Assembly (NCBI GenBank): GCA_033725935.1 | Contig: MU867102.1 | Span: 291,075-355,074, forward strand | Length of the DNA stretch: 64,000 nucleotides | Direction: 5' to 3' | DNA from: Cladorrhinum sp. PSN259 | Taxonomy: Eukaryota; Ascomycota; Sordariomycetes; Sordariales; Podosporaceae | Shown: positions 1-10,924 of the stretch, in pieces | Layout of the letters: every line of letters starts with the position of its first letter | Numbering within the stretch: the stretch's first letter is position 1 | Position numbers and translations under genes: made by a program | Notes under the pieces: model-generated | The model's input: only the letters and a program-made list of their open reading frames with translations | Database searches by the model: none | Told to the model about the DNA's origin: nothing

Positions 1-1113
1 GTGAGATATCGAGTTGAGACCGTGAGAGGTCCACCGAGATCAGGTCGTGAAGAGGAGTGCAGGCAACGAAGCCAGCAGTCGTGGGGAAGGCAAGGTTGTG
101 TAGCGGGACGCCGGTAAGGGGAGGGCGGTTTGGCCGTCGGGATTTGGACAAGGATACCGCAAGAGCTGATGGAAACAACAGGAGCCCGAGTTGAAGTTTT
201 GTTGAGAAAGATCCCCTTGCGTTTATAAAATTCATGGCGGCAGCGGAGCTTGCAGAATACAGCGAAAGGTAGAGTACCATAAAGTGGTCAGGTGTCGTGC
301 CGATCGCGTCGGAAAATTCCAGCAGGCACTCGGAAATACCTTTGCGATTGGCGGGGGTGAGCACCCATGCAGTTTTGGCATGGCATGCATGGCTATAAGA
401 TGTTGGTAATAAAGTTAATTGTTGCAACGATGTTTGAGTGACAAGAAAAATAGAGAGAAGGTATAAAAAAAGAAGCAGCGTGACAGGCAAGTTTGTGTGC
501 TCCGCAAAAGGATGTCAGCCGTCAGAAAAGCGTAATTAGGGTTTGGTGGCGAGCCTGAGTCGAAAACTTTCTCTTTGAGTTGTGTCAAGTGGATATACAC
601 AGGTGCTCACAATCAGGACGAAAGAGATTTACCCCCAACAGGACAACTTAATAATCGTAAATTTCACATTTGATCATAGAGCCGTCATGCTTGGATGCAA
701 ATTAACGTACCTCAGAATACCATGATTTGGTACCATAGGGTATGGGTTTGGTCTCGTGGCTTTCTCTGAGGACATTATGGTTAAGACACAAGATGGAAAT
801 AAAAGACTTGGAGAAATAAAGGCACAAGCCCCAGGATTATATAGCCTGTCCAGATAATATACGTACAAATGACACCCAAGTTGTCGTATGAAGACGGAAG
901 AAGACAAGGCAGCTACAAGTGAAAAACGGGTGGCGTTTGTTCAAGATTTAGTTACGATGAAATAAAGTTGTGGCTTGAACTTGAGAGTGTCCCCTTCCAT
1001 TAATCTTTAACCTTCACCCTGATACTCGCTTATTCCACCAAGCTTCATTCCGCGATCCTTTCCCCATCATCCCATAAGCCCAAAATCACCCCTCTCAACT
1101 CAATCCTGACTCA
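1..1113. other. Gene-free left flank
   Basis: I see no supported gene here. The short open frames have no recognisable domain and no consistent splice structure. The first 250 bases are pyrimidine-rich when read on the minus strand, so they could be the 5' flank of a minus-strand gene beyond the window edge, but that is a guess. Confidence 0.4.
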
Positions 1114-1722
1114 TTATCCTCCATAAACATCCAGGACACGACTTTGCACCTCCTCAAACTCCATAGCGCCACATTCCTCAGTCTCCAGGTGGGCAATCAG
1201 AGAGCCAAGAGTGGGAAACACGCGGTCGCAAAAGTCGTTTGGGCAAATATTCTCGGTGGTGAGATGACCAATGTCCTCCATACTTGCAGCCTCTGGGCAA
1301 TTGTTGGTCTCGATGTGCATCACCATAGTCGAGCACATTGGGAACTTTTGGTCACAGAGGGGACAGTTGACCGGATGAAATTTGGGGCTTGCAGTCGGCC
1401 CCAGCTCGGCTTGGCCTGCAGCGAGATCCGTTTGTCCTGCGTCGAATGAGAGCTGATCATCGCGATGCGCACTGGAATGCCGGAGATGCTGAAACAAGAT
1501 GTTAGATCCTGAAGACCATGAATAATCACAAAAAACTCACACTCTGGATGCCCGAGTAACGGGCAAAGAAGCGATCGCACAACAGGCAGTAGAGGTGCTC
1601 TTCTTGATGCCGTGCTCCTCGCACTCTTCTTGGGTCGCAAAGGCGCAGTCGCAGTAAAAGACTGGGCACTCCCAATCGAGCTCCTCATGAACGCCTTCAG
1701 AGTCATACATCTTGAAGTCCAT
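1114..1722 (-). CDS. Small C2H2-type zinc-finger protein (2 exons)
   Basis: Exon 1 runs 1722 to 1543 and exon 2 runs 1488 to 1114, giving 184 aa. The 54-nt intron (1489-1542) has a GTGTGAGT donor, a CTAAC branch site and a TTTCAG acceptor, and joins in phase 0. The start ATG at 1722 has A at -3 and G at +4. Three Cys/His clusters are visible: CPVFYCDC near residues 19-26, CPLCDQKF near 102-109, and CPNDFCDRVF near 142-151. Each is followed by a His and a further Cys, so they resemble C2H2/C2HC fingers with degenerate spacing. The C-terminus is acidic. I infer nucleic-acid or protein binding in the nucleus; target and pathway are unknown. No neighbour explains its role. The finger family is fairly secure from the repeated CxxxxC...H...C pattern, but no named orthologue is recognised. 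Confidence 0.72.
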
Positions 1723-2370
1723 GATGTTTTGGTGGGTAGTGTGAAAGAAGAAATTGTGAGCGTTTCGAGGAAGAAGGTGGGTGTGTTGAACAAGTATTGA
1801 GACATACCAAAAGAGTTATCACGGTCAGAGGAAGTGGTTGAGGGTTGTAAACAGAAAATTCAGGCCTGTCAAGAGAGAACCTGTGGTTTCTGTAATTTTT
1901 CTGCAGTGGCTTGAAGTATCCCGATGAAAAGAAAACTTGCAATCGCCGGGAAGGAGCGTACCTGGTCCGGCCAGAAGGCCAATTTAACAATTCTGGTAGG
2001 TACTGTACCCGCTTATCGTTTTGCAAACTTTCAATAAAATACCGATAATTTGCGAGAAGTTTAGTGGCCGATGGGATAAAAAAGGTCACCTCCCATCTAC
2101 TTTGCCAATGGCTCTGGATGGGTACAGTCTTTAACGATGTCTGATGGGATTTATTCATGTTGAAATATCTCTCTGAGAAGACTTTTCCCACAAACACAAA
2201 AACATCAAGCTAACCACATTTTCTCTTGCCATATTCTCAATGTAAAAGACATCCCAGCATTCACTACCTCGAGGCTCATGTGGTCGAAGTGTAATTTGTA
2301 CATAGTAGGATGTGCAGTGCAAAGTGGAGTCAGTGGTTCACTATTTAGAACAAAAAAGGTTAAACCGAAT
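1723..2370. other. Intergenic, no gene seen
   Basis: Between the zinc-finger gene and tRNA-Ala. A minus-strand open frame (1703-2197) has no domain, no good start and low-complexity aromatic composition, so I leave it out. The 5' region of the zinc-finger gene lies here. Confidence 0.4.
2352..2357 (-). terminator. RNA polymerase III terminator of tRNA-Ala
   Basis: A run of six T on the minus strand begins 14 nt after the tRNA 3' end. This is the usual Pol III stop signal. Confidence 0.75.
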
Positions 2371-2456
2371 TGGACAATACCGGATTCGAACCGGTGACCT
2401 TCACATAGCTGGATAGAACCTGCGAAGCGAAAATCATACCCCTAGGCCAATTGCCC
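2371..2456 (-). tRNA. tRNA-Ala (anticodon CGC) with 15-nt intron
   Basis: The minus strand folds into a full cloverleaf. The acceptor stem GGGCAAT/ATTGTCC contains the G3-U70 wobble pair that is the identity element of alanine tRNAs, with A73 as discriminator. The anticodon stem is TTCGC/GTGAA. The loop reads TTCGCA, then a 15-nt insert (2406-2420), then T, so the intron lies after position 37 as in eukaryotic nuclear tRNAs. The anticodon is CGC, decoding GCG. The T arm is ACCGG-TTCGAAT-CCGGT. The D stem is weak, with one C-A mismatch. A Pol III T-run follows. The G3-U70 pair and the anticodon agree independently on Ala. Confidence 0.9.
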
Positions 2457-2966
2457 TTTTCGATGAATGACGTACAAAAATCGGCGTTCATCGAGGGATC
2501 CGGTGAAACCCAAGTTCGTTCCATTGACTCTCCGCCATGATGCCGGTGTGGAGATGTCAAAGTCGGGGTGTTCGGAGCACAAGTCTGAAGAAATGAGTGT
2601 GCAGTTGTGTAAGTGTCGTTCGACAAGAAAGGGAGCTTTAAATTGCGCTCAGGTACTATAGATATCATTCAAGAAGACAGGAGCAACCTGTGGATTCCAA
2701 TCAAGGTTTCTGCTGTCGCTTCAGCAGCCCCTTGCGCTATTTCTGACCGGGAAGGTGTCCTGAGACTGTGGGGGCAATTCAGCTGCCAAGGCACGGCTCT
2801 CTCCAACCAACCATCAAACATATCTCGACACGTCGCACTGACGACTCTCAGTACACCATGCGCTCTTCCGCTCATCCTGGCAGCCATCTACCACAACATC
2901 AGGCGACCGGCCACCGCGAATAAATCCCACCAAAACATCAGAGTTCAGCCTGAAAATAACGTAAAG

Positions 2967-4764
2967 ATGCGCCTCCTCCGAAGCGACAAACTCGAGTTGG
3001 TCAACTTCCCAGGCCAAGACACCCCGCCCTTTGCGATATTGTCGCACACATGGGACGAGGGAGAGGTGTTGTTCCAAGACATCCAGAAGGGCACCGCGAC
3101 GTCACGTAGGGGCATCCGAAAGGTTCTTGGAGCTTGTGCACAGGCGAGAGAAGATGGTTTTGAGTATATTTGGATCGACACTTGTTGCATCGACAAGACC
3201 TCCTCCGCCGAGCTATCCGAAGCCATCAATTCCATGTATCAGTGGTACAGCGATGCTGATGTCTGTTACGCACTCTTAAGCGACGTGGACGGCAGCGAGG
3301 ACCCATATATGCAAGACAGCAGCTTCTCCAAGTCACGCTGGTTCACACGCGGCTGGACCCTCCAAGAGCTCATTGCTCCACCGATCGTCATCTTTTACGA
3401 CTCGGACTGGGCCAGGATTGGCTCAAAGTCACAGTTGCAGGAAATAGTTGTCAAAATAACTGGTATCAGCGCCGTTTACTTTGAAACCATGGATCTCTCC
3501 CAATTCAGCGCAGCACAAAAGATGTCGTGGGCGGCGAACCGAGACACGACTCGTGTTGAAGATACAGCTTATTGTCTCCTTGGCTTGTTTAGCATTAATA
3601 TGCCGCTGCTCTACGGGGAAGGGAGTAATGCTTTCATAAGGCTTCAAGAGGAGATTCTACGACAGTCCGAAGATGATTCCCTTCTCTGTCGCGCAGACCT
3701 GACGTCCGGGGAGGAACGACCGCTTTTTGCCGAGTCTCCAGCAGTCTTTGAAGCTTGCGGGAACATCATGAAACAAGACACACAGGCGTACAGACGAGTG
3801 CCATCTTTGCTGTTGCAACGAGGACACGTAATCAACAAGATGACAATTGAGATGACATTCATGATGGTTAACAACACAGAAATATTGTTAAATTGCTCTA
3901 AGACCACGAACCCCGTCCGCCAACATTGTTCTTGAGGTAACTCAACATGGACCTGGCATATTTTCGATAGATCATTTTAGCAAGTTTACCGGGACTAGAC
4001 GAGAAGCCTCGGTGGCCGTGATGGAAGCTGCCGTTCCGACAAAAGTCATCTTAAAACGCGAAGCTGTCAAGATGCGAGGTATTGAGATCCAGTGGGACCC
4101 ACGCTGGCTTAAAACAACAAAATGGAAGCTCCGCTACCAAGCCCGCGAGTTCGTGGAGCCGCAGCTCCTGGGTTTTTGCTCCCACCCTTCATCGATGGTT
4201 CGGTCATTTAGCACGAGAGAAGCTTGGACTGTTGACAGCGGATATCGGGCAAGGTTCCCAGACAAGATCGTGGTGAAAGGGCCAGACTGGAAGACATCTA
4301 CTGGCTTTCAGCTGAATCATGTTGTCACATCGTTCGACCCGAATTACGCCGACGCCTCAACGGTCGATCAATGGCTACACATGGGAGACGAGGCTCACAT
4401 CCTTGGCACCTCTCATGCTGCATTTCTATACACAAGTGCACACGAACAGTCATTTGTTATAATTGTGAAGGTTTCTCGTACGAGGATCTGTGTCGGAATT
4501 CAGCCCAACGTTCATGCATCTTGGGGCCGGGAAGTTCCTGACCATCTTCTGCGACTCGTGAAAGAAAACCAAAGCACAACGGCCATCGAGAGTAATGAGG
4601 TAATATCAGCTGTGGGACAAAAGGTCAACTACTATACTCTCGCTGTTGTTACAGTCAGAGCCAGAAGGGGGGCAGGCGGATGGTGGGTCTATGTTTCCAC
4701 TCACCCAATGTTCGAGCTCGCAGCGAACAATAATAACTCAGACGCAAGGGTGTATGCGGTCTAA
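2967..4764 (+). CDS. HET-domain protein, HET-D/E/R-like N-terminus, with one frameshift
   Basis: HET (heterokaryon incompatibility) proteins trigger or regulate cell death on non-self recognition. The start chosen is the ATG at 2967, because the protein then begins MRLLRSDKLEL, as in the HET-D/E/R group. HET motifs follow: PPFAILSHTW near residue 21, YIWIDTCCIDK near 67, and RWFTRGWTLQELIAP near 124. The N-terminal frame runs to a stop at 3933. The similar-looking continuation (IALRPRTPSAN onward, about 290 codons to 4764) is in another frame, open from 3892. I found no GT-AG intron of the right length and phase to join them, so a single extra base near 3885-3893 (TTAAATTG) is the simplest explanation. 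It may be a real lesion or an assembly error. There is no NACHT or WD part; the C-terminus is unassigned. Confidence 0.75.
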
Positions 4765-5327
4765 AAATTCCCAAACTGAGACATGAATGATTGCCTTTTC
4801 GAGGCATCAGTTTGCATCTGCCTCTATGGAGTATTCTAGTCCAACAGTCAGGAGGGATCGATTGTATTCCTAATGCAGTTACTAATCGGTGAGTGCGGAT
4901 AGATTGGTGAGTGCGCATTGGTAATATTCCTACCGGATTAGGCAGCGTGTTAACGGATTTGGCATGCCGGATTTAAGGGCCGGCGCTTTGTTTTGCTGCA
5001 ATGCATGGTTATTTTTCGCAGACCCCGGTTCATGCCACCTGTATACTGGGATTAGGTATGTCACAGGATGGAAGTTTATCATGGAATTTTCAGATTCGCG
5101 ACTGATTTTGCACCCACGCATTCGCGAGATAGGCGACAGATATATCTGAAAACCTGACCTGAGGGCTTTTTTCAAGTATAAAGTCCTGACATTGCCCACG
5201 CTCTTCAGCAGTCAATATTCCCCATCATCTACATCAACAGCTTCAGCTACTCTCTTCTCTTATTACAGCACATTCGACTCAGTCAACTTTTCCACCACCT
5301 CCCAGCGAAAACCAATCACAACTCAAA
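4765..5327. other. Intergenic and 5' flank of the NmrA-like gene
   Basis: No gene seen. A TATAAAG at 5177-5183 lies about 145 bp before the NmrA-like start and is a plausible TATA box; CT-rich and A-rich leader sequence follows. Confidence 0.4.
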
Positions 5328-6298
5328 ATGGCAATCAAGACCGTAGCCGTCATCGGAGTATGGCTCTCTCTTCTACTCTAATTCCTTTTTCTCTCGTCCC
5401 ACTAACACCTTCCCAGGCCTCAGGCAGCGTCGGCACACCAGTAGTTCAATCCCTTCTCGCCGCCGGGTTTGCCGTAACAGCAGTTACCCGCGCCAACTCT
5501 TCCTCGACGTTCCCCTCAGCAGTCAAGGTCCAAAAAGCCGACCTCAACTCGCTTGACTCCCTTACTGAAGCCTTCAAAGGTCAGGACGCAGTCGTTAGCA
5601 CAGTGGCTTACGCAGGCACCGGCAACCAAAACACATTTGCGGACGCGGCCATCGCTGCCGGAGTCAAGCGCTTCATCCCCGCTGAATTCGGGACCAACAC
5701 CCGTCCCGGCAAGGGCACCACGGGCGTCTTCGGTGCCCAGTTGATGGCCGAGAAGACAAAGGCGGTCGATTACCTCATCCAAGAGGCCGCCAAGCATCCC
5801 GAGTTCAGCTGGACGGGCATCGCGACTGGTTTGTTCTTCGACTGGGGTCTCGACAAGACTGCCTTTGGCGTCAACTTTTCAAAGAGGGAAACGACGCTCA
5901 TCGACTCGGGCGACGAGAAGGTGTCTGTTTCCAACCTCGGCTTTGTGGGCGATGCGGTCGCTGCTGTTTTGAAGCACGAGGAGGAGACAAAGAACAAGTA
6001 CTTGGAGGTTGCTGAGCACACGATCACGCGAAATCAGGTGCTAAAGATCTTTGAGGATGTTACGGGGGAGAAGTTTGCTGTCAAGAGGATTACCAAGGAG
6101 GAGCTGGACAAGATTGTGGAGGAGAAGCTGAGTAAACAGGACCGGAGTGCCTTCTTTGAGAGCTTGGTGGTTTATTGCTTTGCTGATGGGGCTGATAAGG
6201 CCTTCAAGGAGGAGGATTTGGCTAATGGTATTTTGGGGTTGAAGTCCGGAGATCTGAAAGAGAATATTAGGGACTATGTGAAGGCCAAGAGTGCTTGA
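5328..6298 (+). CDS. NmrA-like / isoflavone-reductase-family NAD(P)-binding protein
   Basis: Two exons, 5328-5357 and 5417-6298, encode 303 aa. The first exon codes only MAIKTVAVIG. The 59-nt intron (GTATGG donor, CTAAC branch at 5402, CAG acceptor) splits the dinucleotide-binding motif, and splicing restores GASGSVG (residues 10-16). This is the GxxGxxG fingerprint of atypical short-chain dehydrogenases of the NmrA / isoflavone reductase type. The length is normal for this family (about 300 aa). Further family features are VVSTVAYAGTGNQ after the Rossmann core and RFIPAEFGTN near residue 116. Likely cytosolic NAD(P)H-dependent reductase or redox sensor; the substrate cannot be told. Without the intron the apparent frame would start upstream at 5192, which lacks the glycine motif, so the spliced start is preferred. 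Confidence 0.9.
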
Positions 6299-6468
6299 CA
6301 CATTGGATTAGAAGGTATCATGGGGAGAAATACCAAGGTTTCTTTACTTTCTTTTGTCTGTTAGTAGCCCCCGAGCCCTTTCCACATAGATATACAAACC
6401 ATAAATACATGCAAGTTCTGTCCTAGCTTATCATGTTCATCATATTAATTTCTATATCTCATTACTAT

Positions 6469-7772
6469 TTAATGCTGCCGTTGGTATGTCAGGTCAAGGG
6501 GCTGTAGCTCAACCTGAACGATCCGGCTTGACAGGTCCCGATCGACAGAATCATTACTCCCATTCGAACCAGGCTTCGGGACAAGCCTCAGGCCATCCTC
6601 TTCAGACTCAAGCCTCTTCTTCTGAGGCGTAGAAATGTCAGTATCTCCCCGCCTCGGCGTCGAGTTCCTCCCATGCCAGCCCATCATCGCGCTTGCAGTC
6701 ATGGTATTCCCCCTGTACACAAACAAATTCCTAAACGACATCAAACAGGCAATCATGAATGCTATCGTTCTTCGTCAGCCTTTCCATCACCTCGAATTGC
6801 AGTCAAGAGAAACACTTACAAACATAAAATTCCATGACGGTCCAAAACCAAGTCCAACTGAGATTAATCGGCGTCGGCCTCTTCCGAGTCGCCGGCTTAT
6901 CCTTGAAAAAAACCGAAGCCCTCACGATGATGACGGCAATCGTGAAGAGCGACATTGCGAAAAGCGCCGTCAGCGCCAGCTTCTGCCTCCGGCTCAGCCG
7001 CACGTTCCACACGATGACGATCGGCAGTACCATTATCGCCGTGTCGGACAGCGCGTCCAGCAGGGCGGCCACGAGTATCGGCACCCTCCGCATCTGCACC
7101 CCGTCGTTCAGCGCGCACTTGCCCGTGGCCATGTACTCCTTGCTCCCGAACACGCACCTGTACGGCACCGTCCCGACCCAGACCACCCCCGTCGCGAGCG
7201 TGAAGACGGCCACCACCCACCACATTACTCGGTACCGCTTGACTTTATCGCCCAGCCGGTAGAAAAACATCAAGAAATTAGCTTTGACGAAGTATATCCC
7301 AAAGATGTACACGACCTGCCCGATGGCCACCTTTCTGATGCCCGAGACCATGGCGTCGGACTCTTGGACGGAAGGGACGGGCCGCCAGTTGTTGTTTATC
7401 GCTTCGGCCATGTAGGCAAAGCGCATGTAGAGCTGGCAGAACACCGCGCCGACGAGTAAAATGACTAAAGCTACGGCCATCAGGTAGTCTTCTAGCAAGG
7501 GCCGGCCGGAGGTAACGAGGCGGATGCGGATGCGGGAGGTGTAGGCCAGGAGGCAGACCGCGAAGAGTGTCCATATTATTGCCTTTTGACAAGAAAAAGA
7601 TTAGTTTGGCTGCGAAGTTGGAGGTTACCACTGGAAAAATACAAACTTGGTACCCCTTGAGGGAGACGATAGTGCTGGGGGCATGGTAAAATGGCAGGTC
7701 TGGGTTTAGTTTTGGTGGAAGACGAGTCGGAGGAGGAGGTGCTGCCGTCGTACTAGTCGGGGTGGGATTCAT
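6469..7772 (-). CDS. Rhodopsin-like integral membrane protein (SAT4 / PTH11-like group)
   Basis: Three exons read 7772-7647, 7582-6820 and 6761-6469, giving 393 aa. Intron 1 (GTTTGT donor, AAAAG acceptor) joins in phase 0; intron 2 (GTAAGT donor, TAG acceptor) in phase 1. A short Pro/Thr-rich N-terminus is followed by about seven hydrophobic helices, beginning with AIIWTLFAVCLLAY, then LLEDYLMAVALVILLVGAVF. A conserved-looking WVGTVPYRCVFGSKEY loop and SWTWFWTVMEFYV before the last helix fit the fungal rhodopsin-like (SAT4) domain. The C-terminal tail (about 80 residues) is hydrophilic and charged and should be cytosolic. The family contains PTH11-type surface receptors, but most members have no known ligand. 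No CFEM domain is present. Confidence 0.85.
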
Positions 7773-8487
7773 AGTTACCGCCTGGCTATTATTTAATAAA
7801 AGCAACTAATATTGTAAGGAAAAGAAAAAAACTACCGTATTGCAACGGTTCCGAGGGGTTGGTTTGGTTGCATTGAATAAACAATCGAACCAGATACACG
7901 CAACAACGGTTGGTTAGGGAAAAAAGAAAACAGAAAGAAAGGGACGGGCCGTTCTTAGTTACTGCCTATCTACCGGATCCCGTACGCACGGGGATTGTGA
8001 TGAATATAAAGAAAAAAAACCCTGGTTTATCGAAATCCTTTCGGCACTTTTCCATCCTTTTCAGGTTATTCCCCGATGGGCCTGCATTTCATGTCCCCCG
8101 CCGCGTCCTGTTTCCTATCTTGGCAACGACACAACCTGTCAAAGTTTCTTGTGCGGCACTGCTTTTTCCACGCAACGGCCAACCCGCATAATGTTATCTG
8201 TAGGATTGGGGTCCCATTTTTTTTTTTTTTTTTTTTTTTACTATAGCAACTATAGCTTCTTTTTTAATTCCCTGTTTTCTTCTTCTGTTTTTATTTTATT
8301 TTACTTTTTCAGGTTAAATCATCAAGTTCTTTGCAGGACACACCAGACACACAATTCCCAATTCCATTTCCAGTTCGGCATAGGTCGATATGCCCAAGGT
8401 CGCTCGCTCACTGCTGCACGGGGGGGTATTAATATTTTTTCCTTGTTGTGTCAATCAATTCTTCTGCGTCACCCCAAAAATTCGTGT

Positions 8488-8520
<33 letters not shown>

Positions 8521-9337
8521 AGTTTCACTTAAAAAAAAAAAAGGGCTGACAAAAGGGAGCAGAGACATATGTAGGTTCGGAAAGATTTCCAGGTGATTGT
8601 ATGGTGGTGTAACAGAGTTTGGGGGCTTTTTTTGATTACTATTTGCAAATCAAATGGTATAGGAAGGCGTGGAAAGGTGTGGGTTGGGCGGGGGTTGCTG
8701 ATCATGCACTTTTTCACTGTTTTGCTTGTCACCCACTCAGGAATAGAGAGTGTACTACCTATGTACATATGTAAGAATTCTGCAGCCCTCTCAAAACGCG
8801 GGGATTGGCCGGTGGTGGCCCTCCACACCACACCATATCACACCTGCTATGCAGACCAACAACCCAAACAGTTTACTTGCAGACCAACGTTGGGGTGTAT
8901 TGCGTGAGAAATGATGATCCCTCGGACTCGCCTTGTCCTATTCTTTACTAGCGTTTGTTGCTTGTGTTGCTTGTGTGACGAAGGCGCGTTCAAGTGCCGC
9001 GTGGCTGCTTGTGTCAAGGAGGAGCATTTCCGAGTAAATTAATCTTGTTCACTCATTTTGTTAAATCTTCGGGAGCTCGGAGTGGCGCGCGGCAGTGAGA
9101 CAGACATATCCCTCCGAGTTTCTTAATCACCAACAGGTTCTTGTAAATATTCAAGCCAACAGTGTAAACCATTAATCAATGGCTATCATATATTGCGGGA
9201 TGTATTCTTCCCAAGTTCCTATCCAGTTACCAAAACCTTGGCAGTCAGGATGGGCTTAAGGGTTCAGCGGCCAATCTTGACACTCGAATCTAAAATACAA
9301 AGCTCCCAATCAATCCTGTAAAAGTATTACAATCCAT
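7773..9337. other. Intergenic, low-complexity
   Basis: No gene is supported. The region holds a long T run (about 8218-8240), a GT microsatellite (8490-8519) and a short A run (8530-8541). Small open frames crossing these repeats are artefacts of simple sequence. Confidence 0.5.
8490..8519. repeat. (GT)15 microsatellite
   Basis: An uninterrupted dinucleotide repeat of 30 bases, intergenic. Likely length-polymorphic between strains. Confidence 0.95.
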
Positions 9338-9834
9338 CTAAGAAGCAACAAAGCTGGACGGTCCAGTGTAGGAAGTAGCACCAGGCCACTCAGACTGGGG
9401 CGAAAAGTGGTCCAACGTGATGGTCGATCCCAGTTCGTGGGTATCAGACAGGACAATACGATACTGGCCGAGGGAGAGCGTAAAGCGAAGGCGCACTTGG
9501 GGGTCAGACGAAGTCCAGGCGCCGCTGTTGGCGGGAATGGTCGATCCCGAAGTGGTGTGGGAGAAGGTTACGACGAGATTCTCGGGGAGGATGGTAGCTG
9601 TGGCCGAGTAGCTGTCGGAAGCATAGAATCAGCATTTTGTCCTACAAGACGATTTTACAAACTCGAGTTGCTTTACCTGCACGAAGTGGCGCCGCAGCTG
9701 GCGCTGAAACCCGTAAACTGAGCGCTGGTGGCGTGCTGCCGAGTGACGAGATTGCCCTCACGAGGCTCGATGGGGGTGGCGAGGACAGTGCCACAGAGGG
9801 CAGCGATGCCAGCGAGAGCGGTGGCGAACTTCAT
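9338..9834 (-). CDS. Small secreted protein, copy A (paralogue of 16725-17214)
   Basis: Two exons, 9834-9677 and 9611-9338, encode 143 aa. The 65-nt intron (GTAAAG donor, GACAG acceptor) falls one codon after the second cysteine of a CGATSC motif. Residues 1-20 form a clear signal peptide (MKFATALAGIAALCGTVLA) followed by a short pro-like stretch with a basic TR site (PIEPREGNLVTRQ). The mature part has only two cysteines, spaced C-x4-C, then a serine/threonine-rich beta-strand-like sequence and the end YTGPSSFVAS. Copy B has the same layout: signal peptide, pro-stretch, GFSxxCGxxSC, intron at the same place, PEN, TTxGSTIP and YTGPSxFxAS. A TATA box lies about 95 bp upstream. Likely an abundant extracellular or effector-like protein; function unknown. 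Confidence 0.88.
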
Positions 9835-10924
9835 TGTGATTGAAAGGAGGTTGCTGTTTTAATAGTCTTGCTTGAGATTCTCGTACTATTTGTGATAGTT
9901 TTGTTAAAATGAAGAGAGGGTTCTTCCTTTTATATAGCACTTGCATCTCTTCCCGTGCACGTGCTCTTTCCGCATCATGCGAGTCGGCCGAGGCTGGAAA
10001 CAGACATAACTTGCGAGTTGTGCAAAAGATGTCTTAGCCCTGCGGCAGGGCTTATTGGGGGGGGGTTTGTGAGGCTCTCCACAATCAATGAGATTAACGT
10101 ACGGTGAACCAAACAATATCAAGGTCTGGTGGCCGCGTTTTAGCTTAATCCTTACGAAAAAGCGGCCACAACCCGATTGGACCGGTGTGTTACAAAGAGT
10201 CCGGGATGGTCAGGCTTTCCAATCATTGCACCCATTAGGACTGTGTAGGTTATAGATTCGTATTGCGGTTCTACCTTCAAGGCTTGGTGGTCAGTCCTGG
10301 GGTTCGGAGACCGAGCTTACTATCACAGTTTCATTGCTCTCCTCGGACTAACCCTTGTCTTTAGTAATCTCCAAGCTCGGACAATAATAATGCTAGACCC
10401 AAACTAGAGACAAAGACAAGGCTCGTGACAAATGCTTCGCGGGGTAGGTAGCATAGAACGGCGTAGCCGTTACCGAAAAGAGGCTTCAGCTGACGGGCAG
10501 CGTTCCTCAATTCTGTCGGTAAGAGAGTGCATAGTTTGAAATAGGACTAAGCTCAAGGTAGCTAAGCACCGGTCAACATTCGCATGAATGATGGTATGCA
10601 TTCGATTGCGTAAAGGATGTATGTGATGTGATCTCTTCCTAGGGCTTGAAGGCAAAGTGCAATGGCAGTGCCAAAGAAAAGGAGACAGAGATGCAGCCTA
10701 TCCAAAACCTGATCCTGTCATCAGCATTACTCCAACTCATCACTCCCACTCTCACTTTCCTCCTCAACTTTCTTCTTCTTCAGCCTCTCTCTTGACTTCT
10801 TGTCACCTTTTGCTTTGCTCTCCCCATCACCTTTACCCTATATTCTTGCTATCATTCGTGCTACCCTCCATACTACTGCTCTTTCCGCCTTTACTATCCT
10901 TGCCTTGGCCTTTCTATTTTTCTT
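9835..10924. other. Intergenic (promoter of secreted protein A; otherwise nothing seen)
   Basis: Contains the minus-strand promoter of copy A. A G run of nine occurs near 10058-10066. From 10700 to 10920 the plus strand is strongly pyrimidine-rich; the open frame there is a composition artefact. Confidence 0.4.
9928..9935 (-). promoter_or_regulatory. TATA box of secreted protein A
   Basis: TATATAAA on the minus strand, about 95 bp before the start codon. Copy B has a similar element at a similar distance, so both genes look built for strong or regulated expression. Confidence 0.6.

Noticed and set aside
3936..3980. Intron (GTAACT...TTTTAG) joining the halves of the first HET gene
   Set aside because: A TGA at 3933-3935 precedes the donor in the upstream frame, and the sequence inside this would-be intron reads as coding in the downstream frame.
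8149..8596. Small frames across T and GT repeats
   Set aside because: Open only because of simple sequence (poly-Phe, Cys-Val repeats).
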